This document shows, piece by piece, positions 44,798 through 54,522 of a DNA stretch of 64,000 bases. The stretch spans positions 124,001 to 188,000 of the forward strand of contig NZ_QAYX01000025.1 in assembly GCF_003054705.1 (NCBI RefSeq), given 5' to 3'. The notes beneath the pieces were generated by a model. The model saw only the letters and a program-made list of their open reading frames with translations. It made no database searches and was not told the origin of the DNA. The position numbers were made by a program, and so were the translations under genes. The stretch comes from Opitutus sp. ER46. Its GTDB lineage: Bacteria; Verrucomicrobiota; Verrucomicrobiia; Opitutales; Opitutaceae. Each line of letters starts with the position of its first letter. Within the stretch, counting starts at the first letter, position 1.

Positions 44798-45436
44798 ATG
44801 CACGACTACTGGATCGAGTTCGGCAAGGTGGCGATCGCGCACCTGCTCGCCGTGGCGAGCCCCGGCCCGGATTTCGCGATCGTGCTCAAGCAGAGCCTGG
44901 TGCACGGGCGGCGCACCGCGGTGTGGACCAGCCTGGGCATCGGCACAGGGATCCTGCTGCACGTGACGTATTGCCTGTTCGGGCTCGCGCTGCTGATCAC
45001 CGGTTCCGTCACGTGGTTCAACGTGGCGAAGTACCTCGGCGCCGCCTACCTCGCGTGGATGGGCGTCCAGGCGTTGCGGGCGAAGCCGCGCGATGAAGCG
45101 GTCGAGCCGGCGGCCCGCGCCACGCCCAAGCCGCACGGCGCGTTCATGACGGGCTTCCTCACCAACACCGTCGGCAACCCTAAGGCGGCGCTCTTCTTCC
45201 TCGCGCTGTTCTCCGTGGTCATCGATCCGCACACGCCCCGGCTTGTGCAGGCGGCGTACGGCGCGTGGATGGCGGTGGCGACCGCGGCCTGGTTTTCGTT
45301 CGTGTCCTTCGCCTTCACCCAGGACGTCGTGCGCCGCCGGTTCCTGCGGCACGGCCACTGGATCGATCGCGCGCTGGGCGTCGTGTTTCTCGGTTTCGCC
45401 GTAAGCCTGCTCCTGAGCGTCGCCACGCCGAAGTGA
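44798..45436 (+). CDS. LysE/RhtB-family amino acid exporter
   Basis: A 212-residue membrane protein with about six helices. It has the LysE/RhtB motif AVASPGPDFAIVLKQSLVHGRRTAVWTSLGIGTGILLHV, the GAAYLAWMGVQALRAK segment and F(M/L)TGFLTNTVGNPKAALFFLALF, which together are diagnostic of this amino acid efflux family. The substrate is uncertain; lysine, threonine, homoserine or other amino acids are possible. GTG at 44795 precedes ATG at 44798 by one codon; the ATG was chosen. It stands between the pilus cluster and the ECF sigma operon and is not obviously linked to either. Confidence 0.92.
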   Translation: MHDYWIEFGKVAIAHLLAVASPGPDFAIVLKQSLVHGRRTAVWTSLGIGTGILLHVTYCLFGLALLITGSVTWFNVAKYLGAAYLAWMGVQALRAKPRDEAVEPAARATPKPHGAFMTGFLTNTVGNPKAALFFLALFSVVIDPHTPRLVQAAYGAWMAVATAAWFSFVSFAFTQDVVRRRFLRHGHWIDRALGVVFLGFAVSLLLSVATPK

Positions 45437-45852
45437 GCGAAAACGGACGATGAGAGGGTGACGATGGCTGCAATTATAAACAGGCTAGCAGCAAATAATT
45501 GCGGGATGATGTCCAGATACTCCGGAATAATGTCCGGATACTTTCGCGATAATGTCCGGATACTCGCGCAGGTGTTTGTGCGAAATCGTCGCGAGTCCGC
45601 GGGGGTTTTGAGCGGCCTCCCAGAGGAGGACTGCTGCGAAATCGAAACGGGATTCGCGTGAGTTGCGGAAAAATCTTCGCGCGCCGCCGCGAAGGCTCGC
45701 GTGAAGAAATCGAAAGCGACTGCGCGGCCGCTGTAAGAGACCGCGAACCGAATTCTCCGCGCCCGCGTGCGCCGATTTCGTCCTCGCCGTCGAACTTTTC
45801 GAGGGCTTGATGCGACGTACTCATTGGCAGGCCGGGCTCTCCCGGACGCGCA
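45437..45852. other. 416-bp intergenic region holding repeat element copy 2
   Basis: No gene is supported. The repeated element at 45466-45565 occupies the first part. The rest is AT-poor and has no clear promoter box, but lies upstream of the ECF sigma gene and must contain its promoter. The last 60 bases show no strong ribosome site. Confidence 0.55.
45466..45565 (+). repeat. Dispersed element with three 21-bp repeats, copy 2
   Basis: Same order as at 2459-2558: GGCTGCAATTATAA, then AATGTCC-type units beginning at 45508, 45529 and 45551 (spacings 21 and 22). The first unit reads GATGTCC. This copy also contains the inverted pair GCAATTAT/ATAATTGC flanking the spacer. The orientation is the same as copy 1. 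The sequences diverge just outside the third unit. Confidence 0.75.
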
Positions 45853-46362
45853 ATGAACGATCCCCTCCAGCAGCTCGAACGTGATTACGCCGACCTCGCG
45901 CCGTCGTTGCGGGGGTACTTTCTGCGTCGAGCCGCGACGTGTGCCGGAGCCGACGATTTCGTGCAGGAAACGTTCTTGCGCGCGTGCCGTGAGCCGGAGC
46001 GGCTGCGGACCGCGGCTTCGCCGCGCGCGTATCTCTTCGGTATCGCGCGCCACCTGATGCTCGACGCCGTTCGGCGCGCGCATCCCACGGAGCCACTCGA
46101 AGTCGACGTCGTGGATGAGCAAGGCGGTCCGGCCGACGACCGGCTCGAGCTTCTGCGCGTCACCGTCGCGGCGCTGCCCGAGGCGCAGCGCGAGCCCCTG
46201 CGCCTGAAGCTGCAGCACGACCTTTCCTACGCGGAGATCGCGGACGTGCTCGGCGTCCCGGTCGGCACCGTGCGGTCGCGGCTCCACTACGCCGTGCGCC
46301 GGCTGCACGAGGTGCTCAATCCCGCGGCACCCGATGCCTCTTCAACCCGGAGTCTGCCATGA
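45853..46362 (+). CDS. ECF-family RNA polymerase sigma factor
   Basis: A 169-residue sigma-70-related ECF factor. Region 2 includes LRGYFLRRAATCAGADDFVQETFLRACREPERLR with the DDFVQETFLRA motif, and region 4 includes ALPEAQREPLRLKLQHDLSYAEIADVLGVPVGTVRSRLHYAVRRLHEVL for -35 binding. There is no N- or C-terminal extension. Its last codons overlap the start of the anti-sigma gene (ATGA), the standard arrangement. The regulon is unknown; the following lipoprotein is a candidate sensor or target. Confidence 0.93.
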   Translation: MNDPLQQLERDYADLAPSLRGYFLRRAATCAGADDFVQETFLRACREPERLRTAASPRAYLFGIARHLMLDAVRRAHPTEPLEVDVVDEQGGPADDRLELLRVTVAALPEAQREPLRLKLQHDLSYAEIADVLGVPVGTVRSRLHYAVRRLHEVLNPAAPDASSTRSLP

Positions 46363-46886
46363 ATCCCGAAACCCTCGACGCGCTCCTGATCGACCGCGCG
46401 CTTGGCGAACTTGATCCCGAGCACGCCGCCTTGCTGGACGCCTACCTTGCGCTCGCGCCCGCCGCGAGCGCGCGGGCGGCCCAGCTCGAAGGAACGATGA
46501 ACCTTACGCGGCGGTTGCTTGCGCCCGCGATTCGCTCCGCGGGCGCCGATCCGACGACCGCCGTGCCGTCGCGGCCGGAGGTGCGCCCGGGCGTCTGGCG
46601 CCGCTACCGTGGCGAATGGCTCCGGCTCGCCGCCTGCCTGCTGCTTGGCGGCGCCATCGGTTGGTCCGTGACGGCTCTCCGCGAGCGCGATTCAAACACG
46701 AGTCACACCCCCGTGCCAGTGGCGCGCGCCCCGGCGACGCCAACACGCCCGGCGACCGACAGCTTTTGGTCGCCCGCTGCTGCCGCCCGCACGCACCGTG
46801 ACACCGGCGGGCAACGCCTCGTGCCGCTTCACCGCCTGCGGTGGGACTCACCGCTGCGCAAACCCACTTTGGAGGAAATCCCATGA
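46359..46886 (+). CDS. Probable anti-sigma factor (membrane, non-zinc type)
   Basis: A 175-residue protein: a short cytoplasmic N-terminal helical region (LDALLIDRALGELDPEHAALLDAYLAL), one membrane helix at about 88-105 (LRLAACLLLGGAIGWSVTAL) and a Pro-rich periplasmic tail (about 70 residues). The arrangement and the overlap with the ECF gene suggest an anti-sigma factor. The zinc-binding His-x3-Cys-x2-Cys motif of ZAS domains is absent; the only Cys is in the helix. So it may be a different anti-sigma fold or a co-regulator. It overlaps the lipoprotein start (ATGA). Confidence 0.7.
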   Translation: MNPETLDALLIDRALGELDPEHAALLDAYLALAPAASARAAQLEGTMNLTRRLLAPAIRSAGADPTTAVPSRPEVRPGVWRRYRGEWLRLAACLLLGGAIGWSVTALRERDSNTSHTPVPVARAPATPTRPATDSFWSPAAAARTHRDTGGQRLVPLHRLRWDSPLRKPTLEEIP

Positions 46887-48277
46887 ATCTATCCTGGTCC
46901 CGCGCCACCCGGCGCACGCTTTCAATCGCGGGCGGCCTCGCCGTCCTGTTCCTCGCTGGCTGCCTCGAAAAACGCGTCGTCTGGTCGCCCGACGGCGCCC
47001 GCGCGCTGGTTATCACGAAGGAGGCCGAGCTGTTCGTCTGTGATGCCGGCGGCCGGCTCTCCGACCGGCTGGCGTCCGGCACGAAACTCGCGGTCTGGTT
47101 CTCCGACTCGCAGCGGATCGCGTTCGCGGTGCGGCGCGACGTGAAGGACTGGGCCACGTTGGCGCCGCTGCTGGGCGAGCGTCGGGGGGACGTTGAAGCG
47201 CGGGCGGACGACCTCTGGCGCGCGCTGGAGCAGGGGGCGCCGTGGGGTGTCGTCACGGTCGACTTGAAGGGGCAGCTCGACCTCGCGCTGCTGCGCCTGC
47301 GCGAGGCGCACGGGCCGGCGTTGAAGACCAGGCTGACGGCCAACGAGTGGGCGGCGCTGGCCGGCAAGACTGTCGGCGTCACCGACGTCATGGTGGCGCG
47401 CGTCGATGCCGGAAAACTCGTCGCGTCCCAGTGGGTGTCCACGCACGTCGGCGCGATCCTTGAGCTGCGCCCGGCGCCGGGTGGGAACGCGCTCGCCTGG
47501 ACGCAGGAGTGCCTCGGGACGAAGGACGATTACGCGCTCGCTGTCGCGACGCTCGACGGGGGCAAACCGGTGATCGTGGCGCCGCGCGCGGCGGGTTTTC
47601 CGGACTGGGACACGACGGGGCGCGCGCTGGTCTATGTTGAAGCGCCGCCGGGACGCGGCGGTGATGACGAGAACCTGGTTCTTGGCGTGGTGACTCGCCG
47701 TGGGGTGCTCAACGAGAATGGCGCCCTCGCGCTGGAGGAGAAACCCACGTACCTCGCCGGGACGCTGTTCAGCACCCTGATGCACGTGCGGTGCCTGCGC
47801 GATGGCCGGGTGTTGTTCAACGCGCTCGAGATGTCACTGCCGCTCGCCGCGGCCGACTACGCTGGCAACCAGCGCGAGCAGTTGTTCGCAGTCGACCCGA
47901 GCCGCCAGGCGACCCTCGTGCGGATGATCCCGCGCGGCCGGGAGGCGGATCTGCCCCAGGGCCTGTCGTTCTTCGAGGTCAGCCCCAATGGCGAGCAGGT
48001 GGTCTTTGGCGGGGACAAGGGAGAGGTGGCCATCCTGACGCTCGCGACGGGCGACGTGAGCGCGATCCAAGGAGCAGACCGCACGTACTACCAGGGTCTG
48101 CCCAGTTGGCGTGGGCCGAGCGAGTTGTGCTTCGTGAAACGGATGCCCGCGGTTGACGGCCAGCCGCCGCGACGGCCCGCCGAGATCATCCTGCGCCGCG
48201 GCGAAAAAGAAACCGTCCTGAGCCAGGACTGGTCCGACGCCCTGCTGGCCAACGTCGCCAGCAAGGACCGCGATTGA
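46883..48277 (+). CDS. Lipoprotein with beta-propeller-like repeats
   Basis: A 464-residue lipoprotein with lipobox LAGC (Cys27). The mature chain has repeated VVWSPDGARALVI, AVWFSDSQRIAFAV, FPDWDTTGRALVYVE, FFEVSPNGEQVVFGG and TYYQGLPSWRGPSELCFVK, a WD40/TolB-like propeller pattern. There is a good ribosome site (GGAGGAA) six bases before the ATG at 46883, which overlaps the anti-sigma stop. It could be a periplasmic sensor that governs the anti-sigma factor or a target gene of the ECF factor. No enzyme motif is visible. Confidence 0.75.
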   Translation: MNLSWSRATRRTLSIAGGLAVLFLAGCLEKRVVWSPDGARALVITKEAELFVCDAGGRLSDRLASGTKLAVWFSDSQRIAFAVRRDVKDWATLAPLLGERRGDVEARADDLWRALEQGAPWGVVTVDLKGQLDLALLRLREAHGPALKTRLTANEWAALAGKTVGVTDVMVARVDAGKLVASQWVSTHVGAILELRPAPGGNALAWTQECLGTKDDYALAVATLDGGKPVIVAPRAAGFPDWDTTGRALVYVEAPPGRGGDDENLVLGVVTRRGVLNENGALALEEKPTYLAGTLFSTLMHVRCLRDGRVLFNALEMSLPLAAADYAGNQREQLFAVDPSRQATLVRMIPRGREADLPQGLSFFEVSPNGEQVVFGGDKGEVAILTLATGDVSAIQGADRTYYQGLPSWRGPSELCFVKRMPAVDGQPPRRPAEIILRRGEKETVLSQDWSDALLANVASKDRD

Positions 48278-48315
48278 CGCCGAGGCTGGGCCGAGCGGCC
48301 GACCCGGCGGCCCGG

Positions 48316-49461
48316 CTATACGTAGATGCCTCCGCCGAGGAGCTGCTCGCCGGCGTAGAGCGCGAGAATCTGGCCGGTGGCGAGGCCGCGCTGCGGGTCG
48401 CGAAAACGCACGCGCGCGGTGCCGCCGCCCTCGGGGATGAACTCGATCGGCACGCGCGGATCGCGGTACCGCACACGCGCCTCAAGCGCGCCGGGGGTGG
48501 TGAGCGGGGTGCCGATCCAGCTCAGGGAGTGGACGCGCACCTCCGACTGAAACAATCCCGGCGCGTCGGGATGGTCGAAAGCGACGAGCAGCGCGCGATC
48601 CGCGGCGCGTTTGCCCACGACGACGTAGGCCTCGTGGTTGGTGTTGGACGGCACGCCAATGCCGCGGCGCTGGCCAATGGTGTAGAAATGCAGCCCCCGG
48701 TGTTGTCCGAGCTCCTTGCCGTCGGTGGCGCGCAGGATGGGGCCGGGCGCGTCGGGCACGTAGGCGCGAAGGAAGTCGGCCATCTTCACCTCGCCGATGA
48801 AACAGATGCCCTGGCTGTCCTTCTTGTCCGCCGTGGGCAGGCCGGCCTCGCGTGCGAGCCGGCGCAGCTCCGGTTTCGGCAGATCGCCGATGGGGAAGAG
48901 CGCGTCGCGCAACTGCTCCTGGTTCAGGAGGGCGAGAAAGTACGACTGGTCCTTGTTCTTGTCGGCGCCCTCCCAGAGCTGGCACGTGGGTGTCGCCGCC
49001 GGGCCGGCGCCGGCCGGCGCGCCGGGGGTGGGGCTCGGCGCGGGCACTTCGACCCGGCGCGCGTAGTGCCCGGTGGCCACCGCGCTGAAGCCGTGATCGC
49101 GCGCCCAGGCGCGGAACACGCCGAACTTAATCTCACGGTTGCACATCACGTCGGGGTTGGGCGTCTGCCCGTGCGCGTACCCGTCGAGCAGATACTGCAC
49201 GATGCGCTCCCGGTACTCGCGCATCAGGTTGACCACCCGAAACTCGATCCCGAGCCGGTCGCACACCGCGCGGGCGTCCTCGATGTCCTGCTGCCACGGG
49301 CATTCGCCGATCACGTTGTCCTCGTTGATCCAGTTCTTCATGTACGCGCCCACAATCGCGTGGCCCTGCTGCTGCAGGCGGAGCGCGGCCACGGAGCTGT
49401 CGACGCCGCCGGACATGGCGACGAGGATCCTGGGCGGGACGTTGGTGGCGGCGTTGGACAA
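48316..49461 (-). CDS. mnmA: tRNA 2-thiouridylase (MnmA)
   Basis: A 381-residue tRNA-uridine 2-sulfurtransferase that thiolates U34 of tRNA-Lys/Glu/Gln. The PP-loop is [15 protein letters not shown], the first catalytic Cys is in [14 protein letters not shown], and the second is in [17 protein letters not shown]. Further marks are [43 protein letters not shown] and [17 protein letters not shown]. The only ATG in frame (49416) would cut off part of the PP-loop, so a TTG start at 49461, giving [19 protein letters not shown], is preferred. It is convergent with the lipoprotein gene 38 bases away. Confidence 0.95.
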   Translation of the reverse strand: MSNAATNVPPRILVAMSGGVDSSVAALRLQQQGHAIVGAYMKNWINEDNVIGECPWQQDIEDARAVCDRLGIEFRVVNLMREYRERIVQYLLDGYAHGQTPNPDVMCNREIKFGVFRAWARDHGFSAVATGHYARRVEVPAPSPTPGAPAGAGPAATPTCQLWEGADKNKDQSYFLALLNQEQLRDALFPIGDLPKPELRRLAREAGLPTADKKDSQGICFIGEVKMADFLRAYVPDAPGPILRATDGKELGQHRGLHFYTIGQRRGIGVPSNTNHEAYVVVGKRAADRALLVAFDHPDAPGLFQSEVRVHSLSWIGTPLTTPGALEARVRYRDPRVPIEFIPEGGGTARVRFRDPQRGLATGQILALYAGEQLLGGGIYV

Positions 49462-49571
49462 GACGGTTCGGACGATGCGCGTCGCACGAGGCCCCGCAAC
49501 CCTCCGCTGCCACCCCCGCCCCGGCGCCGGAGCGGGCGATAGGCATTGTTCCCGCCACCGAGCTGCGATGC

Positions 49572-49606
49572 GGGGCGGACGGGGCGGACGGGGCGGCTGG
49601 GGCGGG
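49572..49606 (+). repeat. Four G4-containing 9-bp repeats; G-quadruplex-prone
   Basis: Units of GGGGCGGAC and close variants begin at 49572, 49581, 49590 and 49599, giving four GGGG runs separated by five bases. This is a good G-quadruplex motif on the plus strand. It lies in the divergent region between mnmA (TTG at 49461) and the GH13 gene (ATG at 49680), about 110 and 75 bases from the two starts. Confidence 0.6.
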
Positions 49607-49679
49607 CTGGCGGGTAGGGCGGACACCGCTAGTTTCCCGCTTGTCGCCGGAACGGCGGGGGAAATGCTTAGCGTCCCGC

Positions 49680-52145
49680 ATGGCAGAGCACCCACACCGC
49701 ATTGTCCGCGCCTGGCTCGAGTCGCCCTCGTCGGGGATCATCGAGCTCGATCGCGACTGGACGATGCTGGTCCGGCCGCGGTTCACGCTGGGACGGCACT
49801 GCCCGGCATTGTCGGGGCTCGTGCCGGTGCCGGGCCTGGCGGCGGGTCGGGCCTACGGCTATTTTCTCAATGCGCTGGGCGAGATCTCGTTTGTCCTGCC
49901 GCTCGAGCACGGTTGTGCCATCGATCCGCAGGTCGACACCGTGTACCTGGCCGGGAACTTCAACGACTGGAGCGCCGCGGTCGGCCAGGCCGAGTGGCGG
50001 CTGCGGCCGGCGAAGCTCGATGGCGAACGCGTGCTCATGTGGACGGGCGAGGCGACCCGGTTCCTCCTCGCGCCGGGGCTGCAGTTCAAGTTCGTCACCG
50101 GCGAGCACCAGTGGCTGACGCCGCCGGGCGACGCGCCCAACGTCGTGCGCGATCCTGACGGCAATCTCAACCGGATGCTCGATCCGACGCGGACCGGCTG
50201 GCATCTGTGGCGCTTCTCGCTCGGCGAGACGCTGGACCTCGCGGAAGCGTGGACGGTCGCGTGGGCCGACCCGGTGGCGCATGGCGCGGCGGCGACGGTG
50301 CCGGTCGTGCCGGGCAACTTCTTCTACGAACTTGAGACGCACCTGGAACTCGGCGCGATCGTGCGCGGCGGCACGACGGTCTTCCGGCTCTTTGCGCCGC
50401 GCGCGCGGGCGGTGACGCTCTACCTGAGCCGGGAGCTCGGGGACCCGGTGAACGCCCAGCAGTTTGCGCTCTCGCGCCGTGCCGACGCCGAGGGCGAGGT
50501 GGGCATCTGGGAGGTGACGCTCGATCATAACCTGCACGGCGCGTTCTACTGGTACTCGGTCGATGGGCGGCGCGAGGCCGGCTTCGATCCACTGGTGAAG
50601 ATCCTGGACCCATACGCGCTCGCGACGGTGGACCGGCAGGGGCCGGGCATCGTGGTCGACAAGGCGCTGATCGGCCACGGCGACCGGCGATTCCGCACGC
50701 CGGACTGGCACGACCTCATCATTGCGGAAGCGCACGTCCGCGACCTGGTGGCCAACGCGCCGATCAAAGCCACGACCGAGCAGCGCCGAGGCTTCACCGG
50801 GCTCAAAACCTGGATCGAGAGTCCGGAGTTCCACCTCGGCTTCCTGGGCGTGAACGCCATCGAGTTCCAGCCGGTGCACGAGTTCGATAACGCCCGGCGC
50901 GACGAGTACGGCTGGGGCTACATGCCCACGAGCTACTTCGCGCCGGAGAGCAGTTACGCGCTGGCGCCGGAGCGGGCCTCCGGCATTCGCGAATTTCAGG
51001 ACGTGGTGACGGCCTGCCACCGCCGCGGCATGGCGGTGATCCTCGATGTCGTGTTCAACCACGTCGGGCTGCCGCCGCACCTGATGTACATCGACCGGCT
51101 GTATTACTTCGAGCAGGACGCCCACGGTGCGCTGGCGAACTGGAGCGGCTGCGGCAACGACCTGCGCGCGCGGTCTGCGATGGCGCGCCGGCTGATCGTC
51201 GACAGCTGCATCCACTACATTGAGACGTACGGCGTCGACGGCTTCCGGTTCGACCTCGCGGAGCTGCTCGGCCTGGAGGTGCTGCGCGAGATCGAGGCGG
51301 CGCTGAAGCGGGTGAAGCCCAACGTCATCCTCATCGCGGAGCCGTGGAGCTTTCGCGGGCACATCGCCGGCGCGCTGCGCGACACCGGCTGGGCCTCCTG
51401 GAACGACGGCTTCCGCGACTTCGTGCGCGACTACGTGCGCGGCAACGGCGCGGCGGACCGGATGGAGTACTTCCTGCGCGGCTCGCCCTGGTATTTCGCG
51501 AAGTGGCCGGCGCAGACCGTCAACTACACCGAGTCCCACGACGACCGCACGTGGATCGATGTGATCACCGAGAACCCGCACGGCAACGGCTTCACGCCGA
51601 CGGCCAACGACCAGCGTCGCACGCACCTGATGGCCGCGCTGCTGTTCATGTCGCTCGGCATCCCGATGCTCGCGGCCGGGCAGGATTTCCTGCGCTCGAA
51701 GCACGGCGTGACGAACACGTACCAGCACCCGGAGGTCAACGCGCTGGAGTACCGCCGACTGTACCGGTACCTCAGCACGCACGCCTATTTCGCCGACTGG
51801 ATCGCCTTTCGCCGGGGCGAGATCGGGCGGCTCCTGCGGCAGTATTCGCGTCCGACCGAGGGCTTCTTCCAGTTCTTTCACGCGCCGGGTTCGCCGGCGC
51901 TGGCGGCCTTGTACAACGCGGATTTTTCCCAAGGACCCTTGCGGCTGCTGTTCGCGATCAACCCGACGCTCAATGAAGTCATGATCCCGATTGGCGCGGA
52001 GATCGCGGGCTCGGTTGGGGCGTGGGATCCGCTGGCGGACCAGGACCGCTTCTACTGGTCCGACGCCCACGGCGCCACGCTGCCGGTCGAGGCGGAGTTG
52101 TTCCTGCCGGCGCTCAGTTGCGGGCTCTGGATCAGCGAGGAGTGA
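49680..52145 (+). CDS. Alpha-glucan hydrolase, GH13 pullulanase/debranching-like
   Basis: An 821-residue multidomain GH13 enzyme. Residues about 80-160 include an AMPK/GBD-like glycogen-binding domain ([21 protein letters not shown]). A CBM48-type domain follows (about 215-310, [23 protein letters not shown]). The catalytic barrel has [20 protein letters not shown] (nucleophile Asp525), ILIAEPW (acid Glu554) and [11 protein letters not shown] (Asp621 region). The strand-4 motif, [18 protein letters not shown], is typical of pullulanases and branching-type enzymes. There is no signal peptide, so it should act on internal glucans, perhaps with glgP. Exact specificity (pullulanase, isoamylase or branching enzyme) is not decided. 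Confidence 0.9.
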   Translation: MAEHPHRIVRAWLESPSSGIIELDRDWTMLVRPRFTLGRHCPALSGLVPVPGLAAGRAYGYFLNALGEISFVLPLEHGCAIDPQVDTVYLAGNFNDWSAAVGQAEWRLRPAKLDGERVLMWTGEATRFLLAPGLQFKFVTGEHQWLTPPGDAPNVVRDPDGNLNRMLDPTRTGWHLWRFSLGETLDLAEAWTVAWADPVAHGAAATVPVVPGNFFYELETHLELGAIVRGGTTVFRLFAPRARAVTLYLSRELGDPVNAQQFALSRRADAEGEVGIWEVTLDHNLHGAFYWYSVDGRREAGFDPLVKILDPYALATVDRQGPGIVVDKALIGHGDRRFRTPDWHDLIIAEAHVRDLVANAPIKATTEQRRGFTGLKTWIESPEFHLGFLGVNAIEFQPVHEFDNARRDEYGWGYMPTSYFAPESSYALAPERASGIREFQDVVTACHRRGMAVILDVVFNHVGLPPHLMYIDRLYYFEQDAHGALANWSGCGNDLRARSAMARRLIVDSCIHYIETYGVDGFRFDLAELLGLEVLREIEAALKRVKPNVILIAEPWSFRGHIAGALRDTGWASWNDGFRDFVRDYVRGNGAADRMEYFLRGSPWYFAKWPAQTVNYTESHDDRTWIDVITENPHGNGFTPTANDQRRTHLMAALLFMSLGIPMLAAGQDFLRSKHGVTNTYQHPEVNALEYRRLYRYLSTHAYFADWIAFRRGEIGRLLRQYSRPTEGFFQFFHAPGSPALAALYNADFSQGPLRLLFAINPTLNEVMIPIGAEIAGSVGAWDPLADQDRFYWSDAHGATLPVEAELFLPALSCGLWISEE

Positions 52146-52232
52146 CGCGGGGGCTCCGCCCGGGAACGGGCGCAAGTCGGCCGAGGGGGCGGTTGCAGAG
52201 AGCGGGTGGTCGCGTTACCGGTGCGCGCCCAC

Positions 52233-52772
52233 ATGAATACCCATCTCGTGTTTCTGCGCGCCGTGAATGTTGGAGGAACGCCCTTGGCCATGGGGGACCT
52301 GCGGGCATGGCTGGAGAACCTGGGCTTTGCCGAGGTGCGTACCCTCCTGCAGAGCGGAAATGTCGTGATGCGCGGCAAGCCGGCGGGCGACGCGAAACTC
52401 GAGGCGATGCTCGAGCGGGCCGCGGCGAAGCAGCTCGCGCTCGAGACTGATTTCTTCGTGCGGGCGCCGGCGGAGTGGCGGGAGGTGATCACGCGCAATC
52501 CGTTTCCCAAGGAGACGGCGGCCGATCCGGCGCACGTCGTTGTCTATCTGCTGAAGGAGCCGCCGACGGCGCCGCAGGTGCGGGCGCTGCAGGCCGCGAT
52601 CGCCGGCCGCGAGCGCGTGGCGGCGGACGGGCGGCACCTATATGCTGTCTATCCGGATGGAATTGGGCGGTCGCGGCTGACCCTCGGGGTGATCGAAAAG
52701 CACCTGGGCACGCACGGCACCGGCCGGAACTGGAACACCGTCGGCAAAATGGCGGCGCTGGCGGCGGAGTAG
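52233..52772 (+). CDS. DUF1697 family protein
   Basis: A 179-residue protein of the DUF1697 family. Typical segments are THLVFLRAVNVGG at the start, LENLGFAEVRTLLQSGNVVM, DFFVRAPAEWREVITRNPFPKE, VVVYLLKEPP and NWNTVGKMAAL. Function is unknown; the fold has been described as two ferredoxin-like domains. ATG at 52233 gives the normal N-terminus; a GTG at 52206 would add nine residues. It is 87 bases after the GH13 gene and converges with a short minus-strand gene. Confidence 0.88.
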   Translation: MNTHLVFLRAVNVGGTPLAMGDLRAWLENLGFAEVRTLLQSGNVVMRGKPAGDAKLEAMLERAAAKQLALETDFFVRAPAEWREVITRNPFPKETAADPAHVVVYLLKEPPTAPQVRALQAAIAGRERVAADGRHLYAVYPDGIGRSRLTLGVIEKHLGTHGTGRNWNTVGKMAALAAE

Positions 52773-52784
52773 GGGCGGGTGCGG

Positions 52785-53057
52785 TCAGCGGGGCTTGTCC
52801 ATCTGCGCGGCCGCGTAGTCGGAGCGCGCCTCGCTGTCCCGCGGTCGCCGGTTGACCGCGCACCAGAAGTCGAACTCAGAGAGGTCGATCGGGACGCGGA
52901 TGACGGTGACGCCCTTTTGCGTGAGGCGCTTTTCGAGCCGGTCGAGGTGCTGGCGCCAGGACGCGTAGGATTCGCCCGAGAAATCGGACATCATCCGGCC
53001 GTATTCGGGCCATTGCTCCTCGGTAAACCAGGCGACACCTGCGCGTACGACTGCCAT
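52785..53057 (-). CDS. Conserved small hypothetical protein
   Basis: A 90-residue protein, MAVVRAGVAWFTEEQWPEYGRMMSDFSGESYASWRQHLDRLEKRLTQKGVTVIRVPIDLSEFDFWC, with no recognised motif. The WFTEEQWPEYGRMMSD and VIRVPIDLSEFDFWCAVN segments look conserved and coding, and codon use matches the region. Start at 53057. It is 22 bases downstream of the PL22 lyase on the same strand and may be cotranscribed. No function is suggested. Confidence 0.6.
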   Translation of the reverse strand: MAVVRAGVAWFTEEQWPEYGRMMSDFSGESYASWRQHLDRLEKRLTQKGVTVIRVPIDLSEFDFWCAVNRRPRDSEARSDYAAAQMDKPR

Positions 53058-53079
53058 GCGGCCGCCGAGGTTGGGCGGT

Positions 53080-54414
53080 TCAGTGCTTTTCGCCAGACGC
53101 TTTTGCGATCTCGACGGCGTAGGTGTGGACCTCGCCGCTGAGATTGGAGCGGAAGACAATCCACTTCATGTCGGGTGTGAAGGTGACGTTGGGCTCCAGC
53201 TTGTAGTCGTGGCGCTGCATGTTCACGAGCCGCTCGGCGCGGAAGACGCCCGGGTCGATGAGATTGGCGGAGTCGGGGTTGGCGATGCCGGCGACATCGG
53301 GGATGCGTTCCGGGCGGAACAGGTAGATCCACTTCCCGTTCTTGGCGTGGGCGACCATTTCCTCGTCGCCGCCGTCGCCGCAGAACAGGGTGCCGTCGGG
53401 GGAGACGTTGAAGTGGACGGACCACTCGTCGCGCTGGAGGTGGTACCAGGTGCGCTTGCCGTTCGCGATCTGGTAACCGGCGAGCCAGAAATCCTCCCCG
53501 CGCGGGGTCTGCAGGTCGTACCAGACGGTCTTGCCGTCGGCGGCGAAGAACTCATGGCCGGCGATCTCCATGTTCATCGTGCGGCGATGGACGTTGGTGA
53601 GCCCGGTGCCGTCGGTGCGGACGAGCCAGACGCGGTCGACCTCGTGCCAGGTGCCCTCGTGGCAGAACATGATCTGGTGCGGATCGGTCGGGGAGAACTG
53701 CAGGTGGCCGAGCCACTCGCGCTCCTTGACGATCTCCTTCCGCTCCCCGGTCTGGATGTTGATCGTGAAGATGACCTGCGGCGGGCCCTGGCGGATGGCC
53801 ATCAGCCGCTGGTGGAGGCGGAAGTCCTTGGCCTCGGCGAACGTCATCGGGCGGCCATCGGGCCAGTTGGCCTGGTACTCGGCCTGGAAGGACGGCTTGG
53901 TGCCGGCGGCGTTCGGCTGGCTGGCGGAGGAACTCTTCGGCGCTTCGATGCCGGCCGGCAGGGGGGCGAAGACGCCGAGCAGGAGCGTCTCGTCGGCGTT
54001 GATGGAGGCGATGGCGCCCTCGGGAATCCGCGCGATCTCGCGCGTGAACTTGGTGTCGACGTTGGTCGCGTACACCGTGCGGGCGTTGTCCTCGCCCTTG
54101 GTGTAGTACACGTCGCCGGACCTCTTGCCGGCGACGATGACGCGGACGCGACCCTCGACGAGCGGCGTGATCTCGCGGGTAGCGAGGTTGATCGTGGCGA
54201 TGCCGTGGGGCGTGGTGACGATCAGCCGTTTGCCGTCGGGCGTGTAGGCGTTCTGGTGAAAGTAGAGACTCGCGGTGCCGGGCTCTTGCGATAGCCGAAC
54301 GACTCGGTGCCCGGTGTCGGGATCGACCCACTCGGTCGGAGTGGCGGGGCTCTGAGCGCGTCCGAGGGCGGCGAAGGCCAGGACGGCGAGAAACGAGACA
54401 GGGCGAAGATGCAT
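53080..54414 (-). CDS. Oligogalacturonate lyase (PL22)
   Basis: A 444-residue PL22-type enzyme that cleaves unsaturated galacturonic-acid oligomers in pectin breakdown. A signal peptide (LRPVSFLAVLAFAALGRAQS) indicates export. The seven-bladed propeller has WVDPDTGHRVVRLSQEPGT, FHQNAYTPDGKRLIVTT, FCHEGTWHEVDRVWLVRTDG with the His-rich metal site region, NVHRRTMNMEIAGHEFFAADGKTVWYD and YKLEPNVTFTPDMKWIVFRSNLSG. The last block is very typical of the family. ATG at 54414 begins the signal peptide. No other pectin gene is near in the window. Confidence 0.9.
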   Translation of the reverse strand: MHLRPVSFLAVLAFAALGRAQSPATPTEWVDPDTGHRVVRLSQEPGTASLYFHQNAYTPDGKRLIVTTPHGIATINLATREITPLVEGRVRVIVAGKRSGDVYYTKGEDNARTVYATNVDTKFTREIARIPEGAIASINADETLLLGVFAPLPAGIEAPKSSSASQPNAAGTKPSFQAEYQANWPDGRPMTFAEAKDFRLHQRLMAIRQGPPQVIFTINIQTGERKEIVKEREWLGHLQFSPTDPHQIMFCHEGTWHEVDRVWLVRTDGTGLTNVHRRTMNMEIAGHEFFAADGKTVWYDLQTPRGEDFWLAGYQIANGKRTWYHLQRDEWSVHFNVSPDGTLFCGDGGDEEMVAHAKNGKWIYLFRPERIPDVAGIANPDSANLIDPGVFRAERLVNMQRHDYKLEPNVTFTPDMKWIVFRSNLSGEVHTYAVEIAKASGEKH

Positions 54415-54522
54415 GGGGGAGCGGGGGAGGGGCAACTCAGGGTTGTACGGAATAGGCCGGACGCCGCAGCGCGAACTCGGGTGCGCTGGATGCACGCGGA
54501 CAGTCCGCCGGCGGGGGAAAAT

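Noticed and set aside
49416..49461. ATG at 49416 as the mnmA start
   Set aside because: It would delete residues leading into the SGGVDSS PP-loop; the upstream TTG at 49461 gives the family N-terminus.
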